Both the position numbers and the translations under genes were made by a program. A model generated the notes under the pieces. That model was not told the DNA's origin, made no database searches, and saw only the letters and a list, made by a program, of their open reading frames with translations. Positions 39,545-39,565 of a DNA stretch of 39,565 nucleotides are shown here, piece by piece. Origin of the DNA: an uncultured Prevotellaceae bacterium (GTDB lineage Bacteria > Bacteroidota > Bacteroidia > Bacteroidales > Bacteroidaceae); contig CADCEQ010000023.1 of assembly GCA_902800435.1 (NCBI GenBank), positions 1 to 39,565 of the forward strand, given 5' to 3'. How positions within the stretch are numbered: the stretch's first letter is position 1; each line of letters begins with the position of its first letter.

Positions 39545-39565
39545 ATGGAAAACCCGCGCTTCAAA
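39545..39565 (+). CDS. First seven codons of a gene leaving the window
   Basis: ATG 39545 reads MENPRFK to the edge. The start follows an A-rich leader (AGGAAAAATACG), and AACCTTTG about 25 bases before it resembles a -7 element. There is far too little to name the product. Confidence 0.45.

Overview
The window looks like a chromosome segment from a Prevotella-type member of the Bacteroidota. Support for this comes from promoters of the Bacteroidota form (TTTG, about 19-20 nt, TAnnTTTG), very few Shine-Dalgarno sequences, and families typical of the group: DUF4468, DUF4293, DUF4861, DUF4369, the PF14121-type putative porin, FadL/OmpP1, and a Bacteroidota-type RNA polymerase omega. Species cannot be fixed from sequence reading alone.

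Layout. Positions 1-800 hold the end of an unknown gene and a minus-strand DIP1984-family gene. Positions 950-1380 hold an array of GC-rich double-hairpin repeats. Positions 1455-6600 form an accessory cassette: a promoter, a folded RNA ending in an intrinsic terminator, two small proteins sharing a GQFI-x-HVD motif, a second terminator, then a Rha/KilAC phage regulator, a GH24 lysozyme, a small protein and a large DUF3987 protein. No capsid, tail or integrase gene is visible. Positions 6623-12790 are a tight minus-strand operon: cstA, outer-membrane beta-barrel, nadC, M23 peptidase, C69 dipeptidase. Positions 12896-15661 carry a GHL10 glycosidase-like gene and uxuA. Positions 15800-18240 hold two toxin-antitoxin pairs (MazF-like and RelB/PIN) flanking an exported esterase. 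Positions 18240-18765 are a gene-free, strongly palindromic stretch.

Positions 18763-23796 are a minus-strand operon: bamD, rpoZ-like, DUF4293, DPP IV, DUF4861. From 23935 the plus strand carries uvrB, then DUF4468, a small membrane protein and a porin, then a ThiE-like gene, prs and a DUF4369 lipoprotein. Positions 31209-34467 hold a minus-strand group of rubrerythrin, a FadL-type transporter and a Gly/aromatic-rich exported protein. The plus strand then carries prmA, a Dabb protein, rlmD and a lipoprotein. The right end holds a second hairpin-repeat array in inverted orientation, a protein remnant, a second AT-rich palindrome, a small unknown gene with a good promoter, and the first codons of a gene leaving the window.

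The least expected features are (i) the promoter, three-way-junction RNA and terminator unit at 1455-1610; (ii) dispersed repeats read as protein (M23 peptidase, probably PrmA, the DUF4861 signal peptide, a lipoprotein C-terminus); (iii) a different short tandem array at the 3' end of each of several genes; and (iv) two large AT-cored palindromes flanked by inverted simple-sequence arms.
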